Assembly (NCBI RefSeq): GCF_001429625.1
Contig: NZ_LMSU01000005.1
Location: 1-41,360 of the forward strand
Direction of reading: 5' to 3'
DNA from: Nocardioides sp. Soil805
Lineage (GTDB): Bacteria; Actinomycetota; Actinomycetes; Propionibacteriales; Nocardioidaceae
Length of the DNA stretch: 41,360 bases
The notes beneath the pieces are model-generated. The model did not search any database and was not told the origin of the DNA. It saw only the letters and a program-made list of their open reading frames with translations. The number at the start of each line of letters is the position of its first letter. Within the stretch, counting starts at the first letter, position 1. Of the stretch, positions 1 through 9,600 are shown one piece after another. The position numbers were made by a program, and so were the translations under genes.

Positions 1-60
1 AAAGAAACCACCACCACGACCAAAAAGCCATGGTGACGGGGCATAACAAACTAATTCGTC

Positions 61-88
61 GACTATGACACACTGTTGAGTTCTCAAA
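61..88 (-). promoter_or_regulatory. Conserved rRNA leader element (antitermination / processing region)
   Basis: The minus strand reads TTTGAGAACTCAACAGTGTG followed by TCATAGTC. I recognise this from leaders of actinobacterial rRNA operons, where it lies between the last promoter and 16S and is associated with boxA-type antitermination and RNase processing. It fixes the direction of the rRNA operon: leftward, out of the window. Confidence 0.75.
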
Positions 89-145
89 CATCAGACGCAT
101 TACCGTGCTGCAACCAACTGGCTACGAGCTGCGGTGGCTTGTCCA

Positions 146-175
146 ACACTAGGCGGTGTTTTTCCTGCGACGCAA
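146..175 (-). promoter_or_regulatory. rRNA operon promoter P2 (downstream)
   Basis: On the minus strand TTGCGT (170-175) and TAGTGT (146-151) are separated by 18 bases. It is weaker than P1 but has the TANNNT form seen throughout this window. Tandem promoters before rRNA genes are usual in actinobacteria. The start site would be near 139-140. Confidence 0.55.
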
Positions 176-330
176 ATCGCTGGCTTTTCCCGCCTTCCGC
201 AGCGTTACGATCTGGTTTGCTCTGCACTCGGTGCGGAGCCGCCTCGATCGAGGTGGTGCGGCTGGTCCACCTGGGGCCGGGAGCCCGGCCTTCTGGCCTT
301 GCTCCCCGCCGCTCCCTGGCGACAAAGAGA

Positions 331-359
331 ACATTAGACCGATGCCCACGGTCGTGCAA
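331..359 (-). promoter_or_regulatory. rRNA operon promoter P1 (upstream)
   Basis: On the minus strand TTGCAC (354-359) and TAATGT (331-336) are separated by exactly 17 bases. This is a near-consensus vegetative sigma promoter, the strongest in the window by eye. It would start transcription near 324-325, about 300 bases before the inferred 16S gene. It lies 110 bases past the tyrS stop, so the rRNA operon has its own promoter and does not depend on tyrS read-through. Confidence 0.75.
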
Positions 360-468
360 ATCGAAACCGTGTGACGGGGGGCACAATCGCGTTTGCGCAG
401 GTCAGAGGCGCTTTCGATGCGCGACACGCGCGTGGCGCACGCTTCGGGAGCCTCGCTGGCCCCCGGAT

Positions 469-1734
<1,266 letters not shown>

Positions 1735-1825
1735 GGGGGTGTTCCTTCCGGTGGGGGTTCTCCCCCAGCCTGCCAGACGGCGGCCGCGCCTAGCATGTGT
1801 GATCTCCCCAGATGGAAGGCATGAC

Positions 1826-3277
1826 GTGATCGCAGGCAGGTACACCCTCGAGCGTGAGGTCGGTCGTGGCGGCACGGGTGCCGTGCACCTCGGCCGCGAC
1901 GAGGTCCTCGGCCGCCCGGTGGCGCTCAAGCGGATCGGCATGGTCCCGGGCGCGGACGCGCCGGACCTCGCCCGTGCCGAGCGCGAGGCCCGGCTGGCCG
2001 CGGCGCTGAACCACCCGCACGTCGTCGCCGTCTACGACCTCGTCGTCGAGGACGACCACCAGTGGCTGGTGATGGAGTACGTCGAGGGCGAGACCCTCGC
2101 CGAGCGCATCCGTCGCCGCGGACGGCTGGGCCCCGACGAGGCCGCGTCCCTCTTGTGGCAGGCCGCCGACGCCCTTGCCGAGGCGCACGAGCACGACATC
2201 GTCCACCGGGACGTGAAGCCCTCGAACATCCTGTTGACCGCCGCGGACCAGGCCAAGCTCACCGACTTCGGCATCGCGCGCGCCATGGCCGACGCCAGCC
2301 TCACCCAGACCGGCCTGGTCACCGGCTCCCCGGCCTACCTGGCCCCCGAGGTGGCCTCGGGCTCGACCGCGACCTCGGCCAGCGACGTGTGGTCGCTGGG
2401 CGCGACCCTCTTCCACGCCCTCGCCGGTCACGCGCCGTACGACGTGGGCGGGAACCTCATCGGCGGCCTCTACAAGATCGTGCACGAGGAGCCGCCGCGG
2501 CTGCCCGACGCCGGCCCGATGGCCGAGGTGCTCGAGCACACGATGGTCCGCGACCCCGAGCGGCGCTGGACGATGGCCCAGGTCCGCGACCACCTCGACG
2601 CGCTGCGCCGCGGCGAGACACCGACCCAGGTCGTGCCGACGGGCGCGACGACCCGGACCCCGGTGCAGCCCGTCCCGGCCGTCCCGCCGGCCGCGGCACC
2701 GCCGGAAGCCCCGGCCGCGCGGTCCGAGCAGACCGGGACGATCGCCCCCACGCCCCGACAGCCCCGGCGACGTCGCTCGGTCCTGCCGTGGCTCGTGGCG
2801 GCCGCAGCAGCCATCCTCATCGGCATCCTCGTGGTGGCCTCCCTCCAGGACGACCCGGGGCAGCCCGCCGCCGACCCGGGGTCCGGGTCGTCGAGCCCGT
2901 CACCGTCCAGCGAGTCACCCACCAGCGAGTCGCCGAGCAGCGAGTCGCCGACCGAGGACGCCACCCCGGTCGCGACACGTCGGGAGATGACCGCCTTCAT
3001 CGAGGACTACCTCGCGACGGTCACCTCGGACCCGCGAGCGTCGTTCGCGATGCTGACCCCGCAGTTCCAGCAGGCCAGCAACGGGTTCGAGGGCTACTCC
3101 GGCTTCTGGGGCACCGTCGAGTCGGCGACGCCGCGCGACATCACGGCGGACCCCGAGTCGCTCACGGTCACCTACACCGTCGACTACGTCATGGAGAGCG
3201 GCCGCGAGGACACCGACGACGTGTCCCTGCAGCTGGTGCGCCAGGACGACACCTACCTGATCGCCGGGGAGGCCTGA
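1826..3277 (+). CDS. Membrane-anchored Ser/Thr protein kinase (PknB-like)
   Basis: This 483-residue Hanks-type kinase has its kinase domain at about residues 5-265: a glycine loop (GRGGTGAVHLG), ATP-binding Lys35, catalytic HRDVKPSN with Asp129, and DFG at 147-149. A Pro/Ala-rich linker leads to one membrane segment (about 318-340). Outside is a Ser/Pro/Glu linker with repeated SES-P units, then a domain of about 110 residues that resembles NTF2/SnoaL-like folds rather than PASTA repeats. The start is GTG at 1826, 6 bases after GGAAGG; the open frame upstream overlaps tyrS and is not kinase-like. TAGCAT at 1791-1796 may be the -10. The signal sensed outside is unknown. The next gene, a hybrid histidine kinase, begins 32 bases later. 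Confidence 0.92.
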   Translation: MIAGRYTLEREVGRGGTGAVHLGRDEVLGRPVALKRIGMVPGADAPDLARAEREARLAAALNHPHVVAVYDLVVEDDHQWLVMEYVEGETLAERIRRRGRLGPDEAASLLWQAADALAEAHEHDIVHRDVKPSNILLTAADQAKLTDFGIARAMADASLTQTGLVTGSPAYLAPEVASGSTATSASDVWSLGATLFHALAGHAPYDVGGNLIGGLYKIVHEEPPRLPDAGPMAEVLEHTMVRDPERRWTMAQVRDHLDALRRGETPTQVVPTGATTRTPVQPVPAVPPAAAPPEAPAARSEQTGTIAPTPRQPRRRRSVLPWLVAAAAAILIGILVVASLQDDPGQPAADPGSGSSSPSPSSESPTSESPSSESPTEDATPVATRREMTAFIEDYLATVTSDPRASFAMLTPQFQQASNGFEGYSGFWGTVESATPRDITADPESLTVTYTVDYVMESGREDTDDVSLQLVRQDDTYLIAGEA

Positions 3278-3309
3278 CCCGGCGACCCTCTCCTCCCTAC
3301 AGTGGCCCC

Positions 3310-5703
3310 GTGGCCGATGTCGGGAACGGGATGGACGATGCGTTCTACCGCAGCATCGTCGAGGAGTCACCGGACGGCATCTGGGTCTTCGACCTCGACG
3401 GTCGCACGATCTACGCCAACGACGCGATCGCCGAGCTGTACGGCGTCGAGCCCGCGGACGTGGGTGCACTCACCGTCTTCGACACCCTGGACGAAGAGGG
3501 TCGCGCGCAGTTCGACACGCACCTCGCCGCGTTGCGTGCCGGGCTCTTCAACCCCCACGACGTCGAGTGCCAGTGGGTCCGCCACGACGGCAGCACGCTG
3601 TGGGTCCTGGTGCGCGAGAGCGCCGTCCGGGCTCCGGACGGCACGCTGGCCGGCGTCCTGCACCGTGTCAGCGACTACTCGCACCGGCGAGCGACCCTCA
3701 CCGCGCTGACGCAGGCGCGTGCCGACCTGGCCGACAAGGTGTCGCAGTACGACCTGCTTCAGGGCGTCGCCAGTGCGGCGAACGACGCCCACAGCCTCGT
3801 CCAGGTCCTCGGCCGCGGCCGGGAGCTGCTCCTCCTCATGCCGGACTGGGAGCGTGCCGTGGCGTTCCTCGTCGAGGGTGACCGCCTCACCCGCCTCCAC
3901 CCGGTGGCGGAGGAACGGGAGGCGGAGATCGCCGACGACGCGGCGCACCCCGAGCGCGCCGCCCGCGAGCTGGCGGTGGCCACCCGGGCCGCCCGCTCCG
4001 GGACCATGCAGTGGGACGAGCGGCGGGTGTCGGTCGCCTTCCCCATCACTCACCTCGGGCGGGTGCACGCGGTCGGGGTCATGACCGCCATCCCCCCGCT
4101 GGAGCGCTTCGAGCTGATCGAGCGGATGCTCGACCACGTCGTGCAACAGCTCGAGCACGTGCTGGCCCGTGAGCTGGCCGAGCAGTCACTGGCCGAGGCG
4201 CGCGACGCCGCCATGATGGCCTCGCAGCAGAAGTCCGAGTTCCTCGCCACGGTCAGCCACGAGATCCGCACTCCGCTCAACGGGGTCCTCGGCCTCAACG
4301 ACCTCCTGCTGCGGACCGGACTCGACGCGGAGCAACGCCGGCTCGCCGACGGCATCCACACGTCCGGTCGGCTGCTGCTGTCACTGATCAACGACATCCT
4401 CGACTTCAGCAAGATCGAGGCCGGGCGGGTGGTCCTGGAACAGGTCGACTTCGACCTGCGAGCCGTGCTGGGCCACGTGGCCGGGCCGATCGCCGGCGCC
4501 GCCGCCGCCAAGGGCCTGCAGCTCGAGGTGGAGTACGACGCCAGCGTCCCGGCAGTCCTCTGCGGGGACCCGACCAAGCTGAGCCAGGTCGTCGCGAACC
4601 TGCTCACCAACGCGGTGAAGTTCACCGCGGCCGGCAGCGTCCGCGCGTCCGTGCGGGCCCATCGGCTGGGTGACCTGTGGCGGCTCACCGTGCGCGTCGA
4701 CGACACCGGCATCGGCATCGACCCGTCGTTGACCGACGTCTTCGCGCCGTTCCAGCAGGCCGACTCCTCCACCACCCGGAGGTACGGCGGCACGGGGCTG
4801 GGACTGGCGATCTCGCGGGAGCTGGCTCGCGCCATGGGGGGCGACATCGGCTACACGAGCAGCGCCGGTCGGGGCAGCAGCTTCTGGTTCACCGGGGTCA
4901 TCCGGCCAGCGACAGGCGCCGCGCCGGTCACCCTCGCCGAGACGGTCCGCCACGAGTCGCCCGTGCCGGTGTCTGCGCTGCGGGTGCTGGTGGTGGAGGA
5001 CAACCGGGTCAACCAGCTCGTCGCCACCGGCATGCTGACGGCCCTGGGGCACACGGCCGACACCGCCGAGGACGGGGTCGCGGCGCTCGCGGCCCTGGAG
5101 CGGGCGTCGTACGACCTGGTGCTGATGGACGTGCAGATGCCGCGCATGGACGGGTACGAGGCGACCCGTGCCCTCCGCGCGCGGGAGGGCGACACCCAGC
5201 GCACCCTCGTGATCGCGATGACCGCCAACGCCGTCGCCGGAGAGCGCGAGCGCTGCCTGGCGGCGGGCATGGACGACTTCCTCACCAAGCCGGTCGACCT
5301 CGAGCACCTCACCCGGACGTTGGCGCGCTGGTTCGCGGGCGAGGGTGCGCTCGACCTCTCCCGCCTCGACCTGCTGCGCGACATGGACCCCACGGACACC
5401 TCCTACCTGGACCGGGTGACTGCCCGCTTCGAGGAGAGCACGGTCGCGGCGGCCGAGGACCTGCGCCGTGCCGTCGAGACCGGCGACGCCGACGCGTTGC
5501 GTGGCCACGCCCACAAGCTCGCCGGCGGCGCCGCCAACCTCGGGGCCGTCGAGGTGGCGAGCCTGGCCCGCGACCTCGAGGCCATCGGCGATGCCGGCAC
5601 GACGTCCGGTGCGTCCGCGGTCCTGGCCCGGCTCCTCGGCGCGCTGGAGCAGGCGAGGGCGGGCGTCCGGGCCTACCGCGAGAGGTGGCTGGGCCCGGCG
5701 TAG
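3310..5703 (+). CDS. Soluble hybrid histidine kinase: PAS - GAF-like - HisKA/HATPase - REC - Hpt
   Basis: This 797-residue multidomain phosphorelay sensor has no membrane segment, so it should sense in the cytoplasm. In order: a PAS domain (about 10-120, SPDGIWVFDLDG), a GAF-like region (about 150-290), a coiled link, HisKA with VSHEIRTPLN (His317), HATPase with N box (LLTNAVKF) and G boxes (DTGIGI, GGTGLGLAIS), a receiver with Asp607 (LVLMDVQMP) and conserved KP, and a C-terminal Hpt with His735 in AHKLAGGAANLG. All relay residues His-Asp-His are present. No separate output regulator is adjacent, so the partner is unknown. TACAGT at 3298-3303, six bases before the GTG, suggests a leaderless transcript. 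ATG at 3331 is an alternative start. Confidence 0.93.
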   Translation: MADVGNGMDDAFYRSIVEESPDGIWVFDLDGRTIYANDAIAELYGVEPADVGALTVFDTLDEEGRAQFDTHLAALRAGLFNPHDVECQWVRHDGSTLWVLVRESAVRAPDGTLAGVLHRVSDYSHRRATLTALTQARADLADKVSQYDLLQGVASAANDAHSLVQVLGRGRELLLLMPDWERAVAFLVEGDRLTRLHPVAEEREAEIADDAAHPERAARELAVATRAARSGTMQWDERRVSVAFPITHLGRVHAVGVMTAIPPLERFELIERMLDHVVQQLEHVLARELAEQSLAEARDAAMMASQQKSEFLATVSHEIRTPLNGVLGLNDLLLRTGLDAEQRRLADGIHTSGRLLLSLINDILDFSKIEAGRVVLEQVDFDLRAVLGHVAGPIAGAAAAKGLQLEVEYDASVPAVLCGDPTKLSQVVANLLTNAVKFTAAGSVRASVRAHRLGDLWRLTVRVDDTGIGIDPSLTDVFAPFQQADSSTTRRYGGTGLGLAISRELARAMGGDIGYTSSAGRGSSFWFTGVIRPATGAAPVTLAETVRHESPVPVSALRVLVVEDNRVNQLVATGMLTALGHTADTAEDGVAALAALERASYDLVLMDVQMPRMDGYEATRALRAREGDTQRTLVIAMTANAVAGERERCLAAGMDDFLTKPVDLEHLTRTLARWFAGEGALDLSRLDLLRDMDPTDTSYLDRVTARFEESTVAAAEDLRRAVETGDADALRGHAHKLAGGAANLGAVEVASLARDLEAIGDAGTTSGASAVLARLLGALEQARAGVRAYRERWLGPA

Positions 5704-5718
5704 GACGCAGGCACTGCG

Positions 5719-5792
5719 TAGGGCGGGTGGGGCTCGAACCCACGACCCAAGGATTATGAGTCCTCTGCTCTGACCGACTGAGCTACCGCCCC
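5719..5792 (-). tRNA. tRNA-Met (anticodon CAT)
   Basis: The minus strand folds as a cloverleaf starting GGGGCGGTAGCTCAG, with anticodon loop CTCATAA and T-arm GTGGGTTCGAGCCCCAC. The acceptor stem 5786-5792 pairs with 5720-5726; its first pair is a G-U wobble, and the discriminator is A (5719). CCA is not encoded. The variable region (GGGTC) is more like elongator Met. The other possibility is tRNA-Ile2, whose CAT is modified to read AUA. It is not an initiator, since it lacks the C1-A72 mismatch. Confidence 0.9.
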
Positions 5793-5848
5793 GGGGCGGG
5801 GGTGAGCCTACGCAACCGTCCGGTCCGCCGGCCGCGGCGGGCGTGCGA

Positions 5849-7036
5849 TCACGCGACCCGGACGGGGTGCCGGACGACGGCGTCGAAGAAGTAGCCGTTG
5901 TCGTTGTACGCCGCGACCGCCGGCTGCGTGCGACCGAGGGCGTCGGTGGCCCGCGCGAGCAGCTCGTGGCTGCCCGGGCGCGGGTGCGCCCACTGGACCG
6001 ACCAGCGGGTCCACCCCTGCTCCTGGCGACCGGCACGGTCCAGGACGGCGGGGCGCCAGGATCGACCGCCGTCGAGGCTGACGTCGACACGGGCGATGGG
6101 GGCGGCACCGCTCCACGAGCGACCGGTGAGCCGCACGGGCCGGGCGGGCAGGGTTGCGTCCCACGCCAGCTCCCACGCCGAGCGCACCGGGTTGACGGTG
6201 AGCGGCGGGGAGTCGGCCGCGAAGTCGCCCCCGGTCATCCGGTACCACTTCGTGTTCCAGGGCGAGGTGAGCTCGGAGGTCGACACCTCGAGCGAGCCGA
6301 GCCACTTGATGCTGGCGATCCCCACCCACCCGGGCAGCACCAGCCGTAGTGGGAAACCGTGATCCGGCAGCAGTGGGTCACCGTCGGCGCCCCAGGCGAG
6401 GAGGGCATCTTCGAGGGCCTTGGCGACCGGGAACGGGCGGCGTACGCGGCCGTGGTCGACGCCTCCGGTGACGTAGGGGTCGTCGAGCCCGGCGGCCTGG
6501 ATCGAGACCGCCCCGGCGTCCAGGCCCACGGAGGCGAGCACGTCACGCAGCCGTACGCCGTCCCAGCGCACGGTGCCGACCGAGCCGAGCGACCACTGCG
6601 TGCCCGCTGCCGGCTGCCCCTGCTGGGCGGCGAAGAAGCGGCGGCCGTTGCCGGTGCACTCGTGCACGGCGGTGAGCGAGGTCTGCGGCAGGGCCCTGAG
6701 GTCGGCCAGGGACAGCGACACCGCGTCTGCCTCCGCGCGCGGCGTACGGAGGCCGTCGCCGAAGATCCGCAGCCGGTACGACGCGGCGTCGATCGTCGGC
6801 GTCGCCGTGTGGTTGCGCACGAACAACCGCTCCTGGGTGGTGCGGTAGCGGCGCGGGTCGACGGAGTCCCAGCGCATCTCGGCGTTGGTGCCGAAGGCCA
6901 CGAACCACTCGGGCGGGATCGGCTTGAGGATCGGCCCGGTGGCGGCGACGGCCAGCGACGGCCGGACCACGGCGGTCACGCCGACGGCGGAGGCGAGGGT
7001 GAGGAAGCCGCGACGACTGAGGGGGGCACTGGTCAT
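5849..7036 (-). CDS. Tat-exported sulfite-oxidase-family molybdopterin oxidoreductase
   Basis: This 395-residue protein has a twin-arginine signal (SRRGFLTLASAVGV, residues 7-20) and an alanine-rich export segment. A sulfite-oxidase-type Moco domain follows, with the presumed Mo-ligand Cys127 in HECTGNGRRF. The second half (from about residue 275) is the Ig-like dimerisation domain of the same family (ARVDVSLDGGRSW). It should fold with its cofactor in the cytoplasm and act outside the membrane. The substrate may be sulfite or another S- or N-oxide; I cannot tell which. No MsrQ-like or cytochrome partner is adjacent. TAAGGT (minus strand, 7044-7049) lies 7 bases before the ATG, within an AT-rich patch that is unusual here. 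It follows the GNAT gene by 37 bases on the same strand. Confidence 0.9.
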   Translation of the reverse strand: MTSAPLSRRGFLTLASAVGVTAVVRPSLAVAATGPILKPIPPEWFVAFGTNAEMRWDSVDPRRYRTTQERLFVRNHTATPTIDAASYRLRIFGDGLRTPRAEADAVSLSLADLRALPQTSLTAVHECTGNGRRFFAAQQGQPAAGTQWSLGSVGTVRWDGVRLRDVLASVGLDAGAVSIQAAGLDDPYVTGGVDHGRVRRPFPVAKALEDALLAWGADGDPLLPDHGFPLRLVLPGWVGIASIKWLGSLEVSTSELTSPWNTKWYRMTGGDFAADSPPLTVNPVRSAWELAWDATLPARPVRLTGRSWSGAAPIARVDVSLDGGRSWRPAVLDRAGRQEQGWTRWSVQWAHPRPGSHELLARATDALGRTQPAVAAYNDNGYFFDAVVRHPVRVA

Positions 7037-7073
7037 GCCCGAGACCTTAAACCATAAAGTCAGTCATTTCACT

Positions 7074-8051
7074 TCACAATGTGGTCGGATCGGTCGTCTG
7101 CATCTCGTGCATCCGCTCGACGCTGCGGTAGCCGAAGGCGGTGTTGGTCCGGTACATCGCGGCGTTGTCGGGATCGGTCCAGGTGTGGATGGCGACCCGA
7201 TCGGGATGCTCGGCCAGGACGATCGCCAGCGTCGCTGCCTTGAGCGCGGCGCCGAGGTGGCGACCGCGGTGCTCGGGCATCACCAGGGTGTCGTCCTGGA
7301 GTGCCTGGTCCGTGCCGTGCGCGAGGTAGGTGAGCGAGTAGCCGCCGAACACCCCGTCCGCCTTCCGGCGCGCCACCGCGACCACGGAGGTGTACGAGCG
7401 CCCGGTGCGCTCCTCCCCCACCCTCAGCCGCTCCACGGTCATGTCCACGGGCTCGTAGTCCAGCTCGCCGAGGGGGACGTCGTGGTTCATCCGGGTCCGC
7501 ATCTCGCAGTAGGTGTCGACGTACTCGTCGGGGCACCGGTCGCGCCAGGTCAGGACCTCGTAGCCCGCGACGTCCACCGGGGGCGGCACGGCGGGCAGCG
7601 GGAGCAGCAGGTGGTCCTCCACGTGCCTGCTCCGGTAGCCGAGCGCGGTCGCGAACGCCACTCCCGGCGACGCACTCCCCGGGACCTCGTACACCTCGCC
7701 GCAGCAGCTCGTGCGCCCCTCGGCGCGCCGCAGCCGGGTGGCCTCGACGTGGAGGGCCCGGCCGACGCCGTGACGCCGATGGGTGGGCAGGACCGAGATC
7801 TCGAGGTCGGCGAGGTGCATGTTGTCCTGCAGCGAGAATCCGAGCTCGGCCACGCCGACGACACGTCCGCCGACGACGGCCACCAGGGGAAGGTAGCGAC
7901 GGTACGGGCTGGGATGGCGCCACGAGCCGAGCATCGCGTCGTACGTGCGGGTGATGGCGTGCGGCCGGTCGTGGCGCGCCACCGCCCGCTCGACGTCGTG
8001 GAACGCCCGCGTCGCGGCATCGTCGTGGACATCGAGCCGGTGGATCTCCAT
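7074..8051 (-). CDS. Double-GNAT-domain N-acetyltransferase family protein
   Basis: This cytoplasmic protein has 325 residues. It holds two GNAT folds in tandem: the N-terminal one has the acetyl-CoA loop region HRRHGVGRALHVEA (about 105-118), and the C-terminal one has the clearer motif HRGRHLGAALKAATL (about 275-289). This two-domain form is common in actinobacteria; related proteins acetylate small molecules or aminoglycosides, but no substrate can be assigned here. I chose ATG at 8051 because it gives a compact N-terminus (MEIHRLDVHDD) and leaves a 61-base divergent promoter region with the PIG-L gene; the open frame upstream runs into that gene. A weak -10 (TCAGAT) sits six bases before the start. 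Confidence 0.85.
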   Translation of the reverse strand: MEIHRLDVHDDAATRAFHDVERAVARHDRPHAITRTYDAMLGSWRHPSPYRRYLPLVAVVGGRVVGVAELGFSLQDNMHLADLEISVLPTHRRHGVGRALHVEATRLRRAEGRTSCCGEVYEVPGSASPGVAFATALGYRSRHVEDHLLLPLPAVPPPVDVAGYEVLTWRDRCPDEYVDTYCEMRTRMNHDVPLGELDYEPVDMTVERLRVGEERTGRSYTSVVAVARRKADGVFGGYSLTYLAHGTDQALQDDTLVMPEHRGRHLGAALKAATLAIVLAEHPDRVAIHTWTDPDNAAMYRTNTAFGYRSVERMHEMQTTDPTTL

Positions 8052-8112
8052 GGGGACATCTGACCCCGGCCGACCTGTCGCCCGCCACCGGTTTGGGTGC
8101 CATGCTCGGACC

Positions 8113-8847
8113 ATGAGCGCCTTCGAACCGCTTCCCGAGGACTGGCAACGTGCGCTGTGCATCGTGGCGCACCCGGACGACCTGGAGTTCGGCGCGGCCG
8201 CCGCCGTCGCCCGGTGGACCGGCCAGGGCAAGGACGTCGTCTACTGCATGGTCACCAGCGGCGAGGCCGGGATCGACGGTCTGCACCCGGACGAGTGCCG
8301 TGGCGTGCGCGAGGCGGAGCAGGTCGAGTCGGCACGACTGGTGGGCGTGTCGACGGTCGAGTTCCTCGGTCTGCCGGACGGGATCGTCGAGTACGGCGTG
8401 CCGTTGCGGCGCACGCTCGCCGAGGTCGTCCGCCGGCACCGCCCGGACGTGGTGGTCACCGGCAACTTCCGCGAGTCGTGGGGCGGGCAGTCGCTCAACC
8501 AGGCCGACCACATCGCGGTCGGACGGGCCGTGCTCGACGCGGCCCGCGATGCCGGCAACCGGTGGATCTTCCCCGAGCAGCTCGAGGGCGACCTCGAGCC
8601 CTGGGGCGACGTACGTGCGGTGTGGGCGGCCGGGTCACCGGAGGCCCGCCACGCGGTCGACACCACCGACACGTTCGACGCCGGGGTCGCGTCGCTGGAG
8701 GCGCACCGCGCCTACATCGACGGGCTCGGCTGGGAGCACTTCGACCCGCGCGAGTTCCTGGAGGGGATGGCCCGCCAGACCGGCCAGGGCCTCGGGGTCG
8801 CCTTCGCGGCACCGTTCGAGGTCTACCCGCTGGGCTGGGGCGACTGA
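8113..8847 (+). CDS. PIG-L (LmbE-like) family deacetylase
   Basis: The protein has 244 residues. PIG-L family members are zinc-dependent deacetylases of N-acetylglucosamine-type groups; in actinobacteria they include MshB and Mca of mycothiol metabolism. The zinc and catalytic motif AHPDD is at about residues 19-23, and a second histidine region (NQADHIAVGRA) lies near residue 137. Length and sequence are closer to the short generic family than to MshB, so I give no gene name. The ATG at 8113 is divergent from the GNAT gene. The YdcF-like frame downstream begins within or just after its stop, which suggests joint translation. Confidence 0.88.
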   Translation: MSAFEPLPEDWQRALCIVAHPDDLEFGAAAAVARWTGQGKDVVYCMVTSGEAGIDGLHPDECRGVREAEQVESARLVGVSTVEFLGLPDGIVEYGVPLRRTLAEVVRRHRPDVVVTGNFRESWGGQSLNQADHIAVGRAVLDAARDAGNRWIFPEQLEGDLEPWGDVRAVWAAGSPEARHAVDTTDTFDAGVASLEAHRAYIDGLGWEHFDPREFLEGMARQTGQGLGVAFAAPFEVYPLGWGD

Positions 8848-8888
8848 TCGCCGCCCCCTCGGCCGCCTCCCTGGCCGCCCTCGCCACC

Positions 8889-9575
8889 GTGTCCACCTGG
8901 TTGGTCCGTCGCGACCCCGTGCAGGAACCGGACGTCGTGGTCCTGTGCGGGAGCGGCGTGCTCCGCTCGCTCGACGTGACCGCCGCACTGCTCGAGGCGC
9001 ACCCGCACGCCCGCCTCGTGGTGACCGGCGGGCGCGGCCACTCCACGCCTGCCCTGCTCGCCGCCGTACGGCGCCGGACGTCGGCCGACGTGCCGGACGA
9101 CGACGGGCGGTCGGAGTCGTCGGTGCTCGCGGCCCTGCTCGTCGCGCACCACGGCGTGGACCCGGACCGGATCACCCTCGAGGAGGCGTCCACCCACTGC
9201 GGCGAGAACGCGTCACTCACCGCACCCCTGCTCCCGGACGGCCGCGTGGTCGTCGTCCAGGACCCGACGATGCAGCGACGGACCCACGAGTCCTTCGTCC
9301 ACGCCCTCGCGGGACGCGACGTGTCGCTCGCGAGTCACGCCCCGTTCGTGCCGGACGTCCGCCCCGACGGCGGGTACGACGACGCGGGCCACCGCGCCTG
9401 GGACCTGGACCGCCTCGTCGACCTGGTCCGGGGCGAGGTCAGGCGGCTGCGCGACGACGCGCGCGGCTACGGACCCCGGGGTGCCGGGTTCATCGGACAC
9501 GTGGACCTGCCGCCGGCGGTCGAGTCCGCGTCCGCAGTGCTGGCCGAGGCGTTTCCCGGCACCTCCCGGGCCTGA
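8889..9575 (+). CDS. YdcF / DUF218 (ElyC-SanA type) family protein
   Basis: About 228 residues, no membrane segment and no signal. DUF218 hallmarks: DVVVLCGSGVLRS near the N-terminus, LVVTGGRGHSTPALL, ESSVLAALLVAHHGV, the THCGENAS region and VVVVQDPTMQRR. Relatives act in envelope polysaccharide or peptidoglycan matters in other bacteria, but the biochemical role of the soluble forms is unsettled. The start is uncertain: GTG at 8889 is the first normal start, yet a family-like helix is encoded upstream, and a CTG at 8844 overlapping the PIG-L stop would include it. Pairing with PIG-L hints at sugar or glycolipid modification; this is inference. Confidence 0.8.
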   Translation: MSTWLVRRDPVQEPDVVVLCGSGVLRSLDVTAALLEAHPHARLVVTGGRGHSTPALLAAVRRRTSADVPDDDGRSESSVLAALLVAHHGVDPDRITLEEASTHCGENASLTAPLLPDGRVVVVQDPTMQRRTHESFVHALAGRDVSLASHAPFVPDVRPDGGYDDAGHRAWDLDRLVDLVRGEVRRLRDDARGYGPRGAGFIGHVDLPPAVESASAVLAEAFPGTSRA

Positions 9576-9600
9576 CCGGGACGCACGGACCCCACCCGGC

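Larger units (their letters stand above)
1..468 (-). promoter_or_regulatory. Promoter and leader region of an rRNA operon lying left of the window
   Basis: This is the only long stretch without a protein gene. Read on the minus strand it lies downstream of tyrS and holds two promoter-like hexamer pairs (331-359 and 146-175), GC-rich hairpins (219-239 with loop TCG, and 275-290), and near its end a conserved actinobacterial rRNA leader element (61-88). The left end (1-30) is purine/pyrimidine-biased leader sequence. The 16S gene itself is not in the window; I infer it begins just beyond base 1. No credible ORF is present, although several short open frames cross it. Confidence 0.8.

Noticed and set aside
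5468..5773. An open frame over the end of the hybrid kinase and tRNA-Met
   Set aside because: It runs through the tRNA and is out of frame with the kinase; its C-terminal residues are just translated tRNA.
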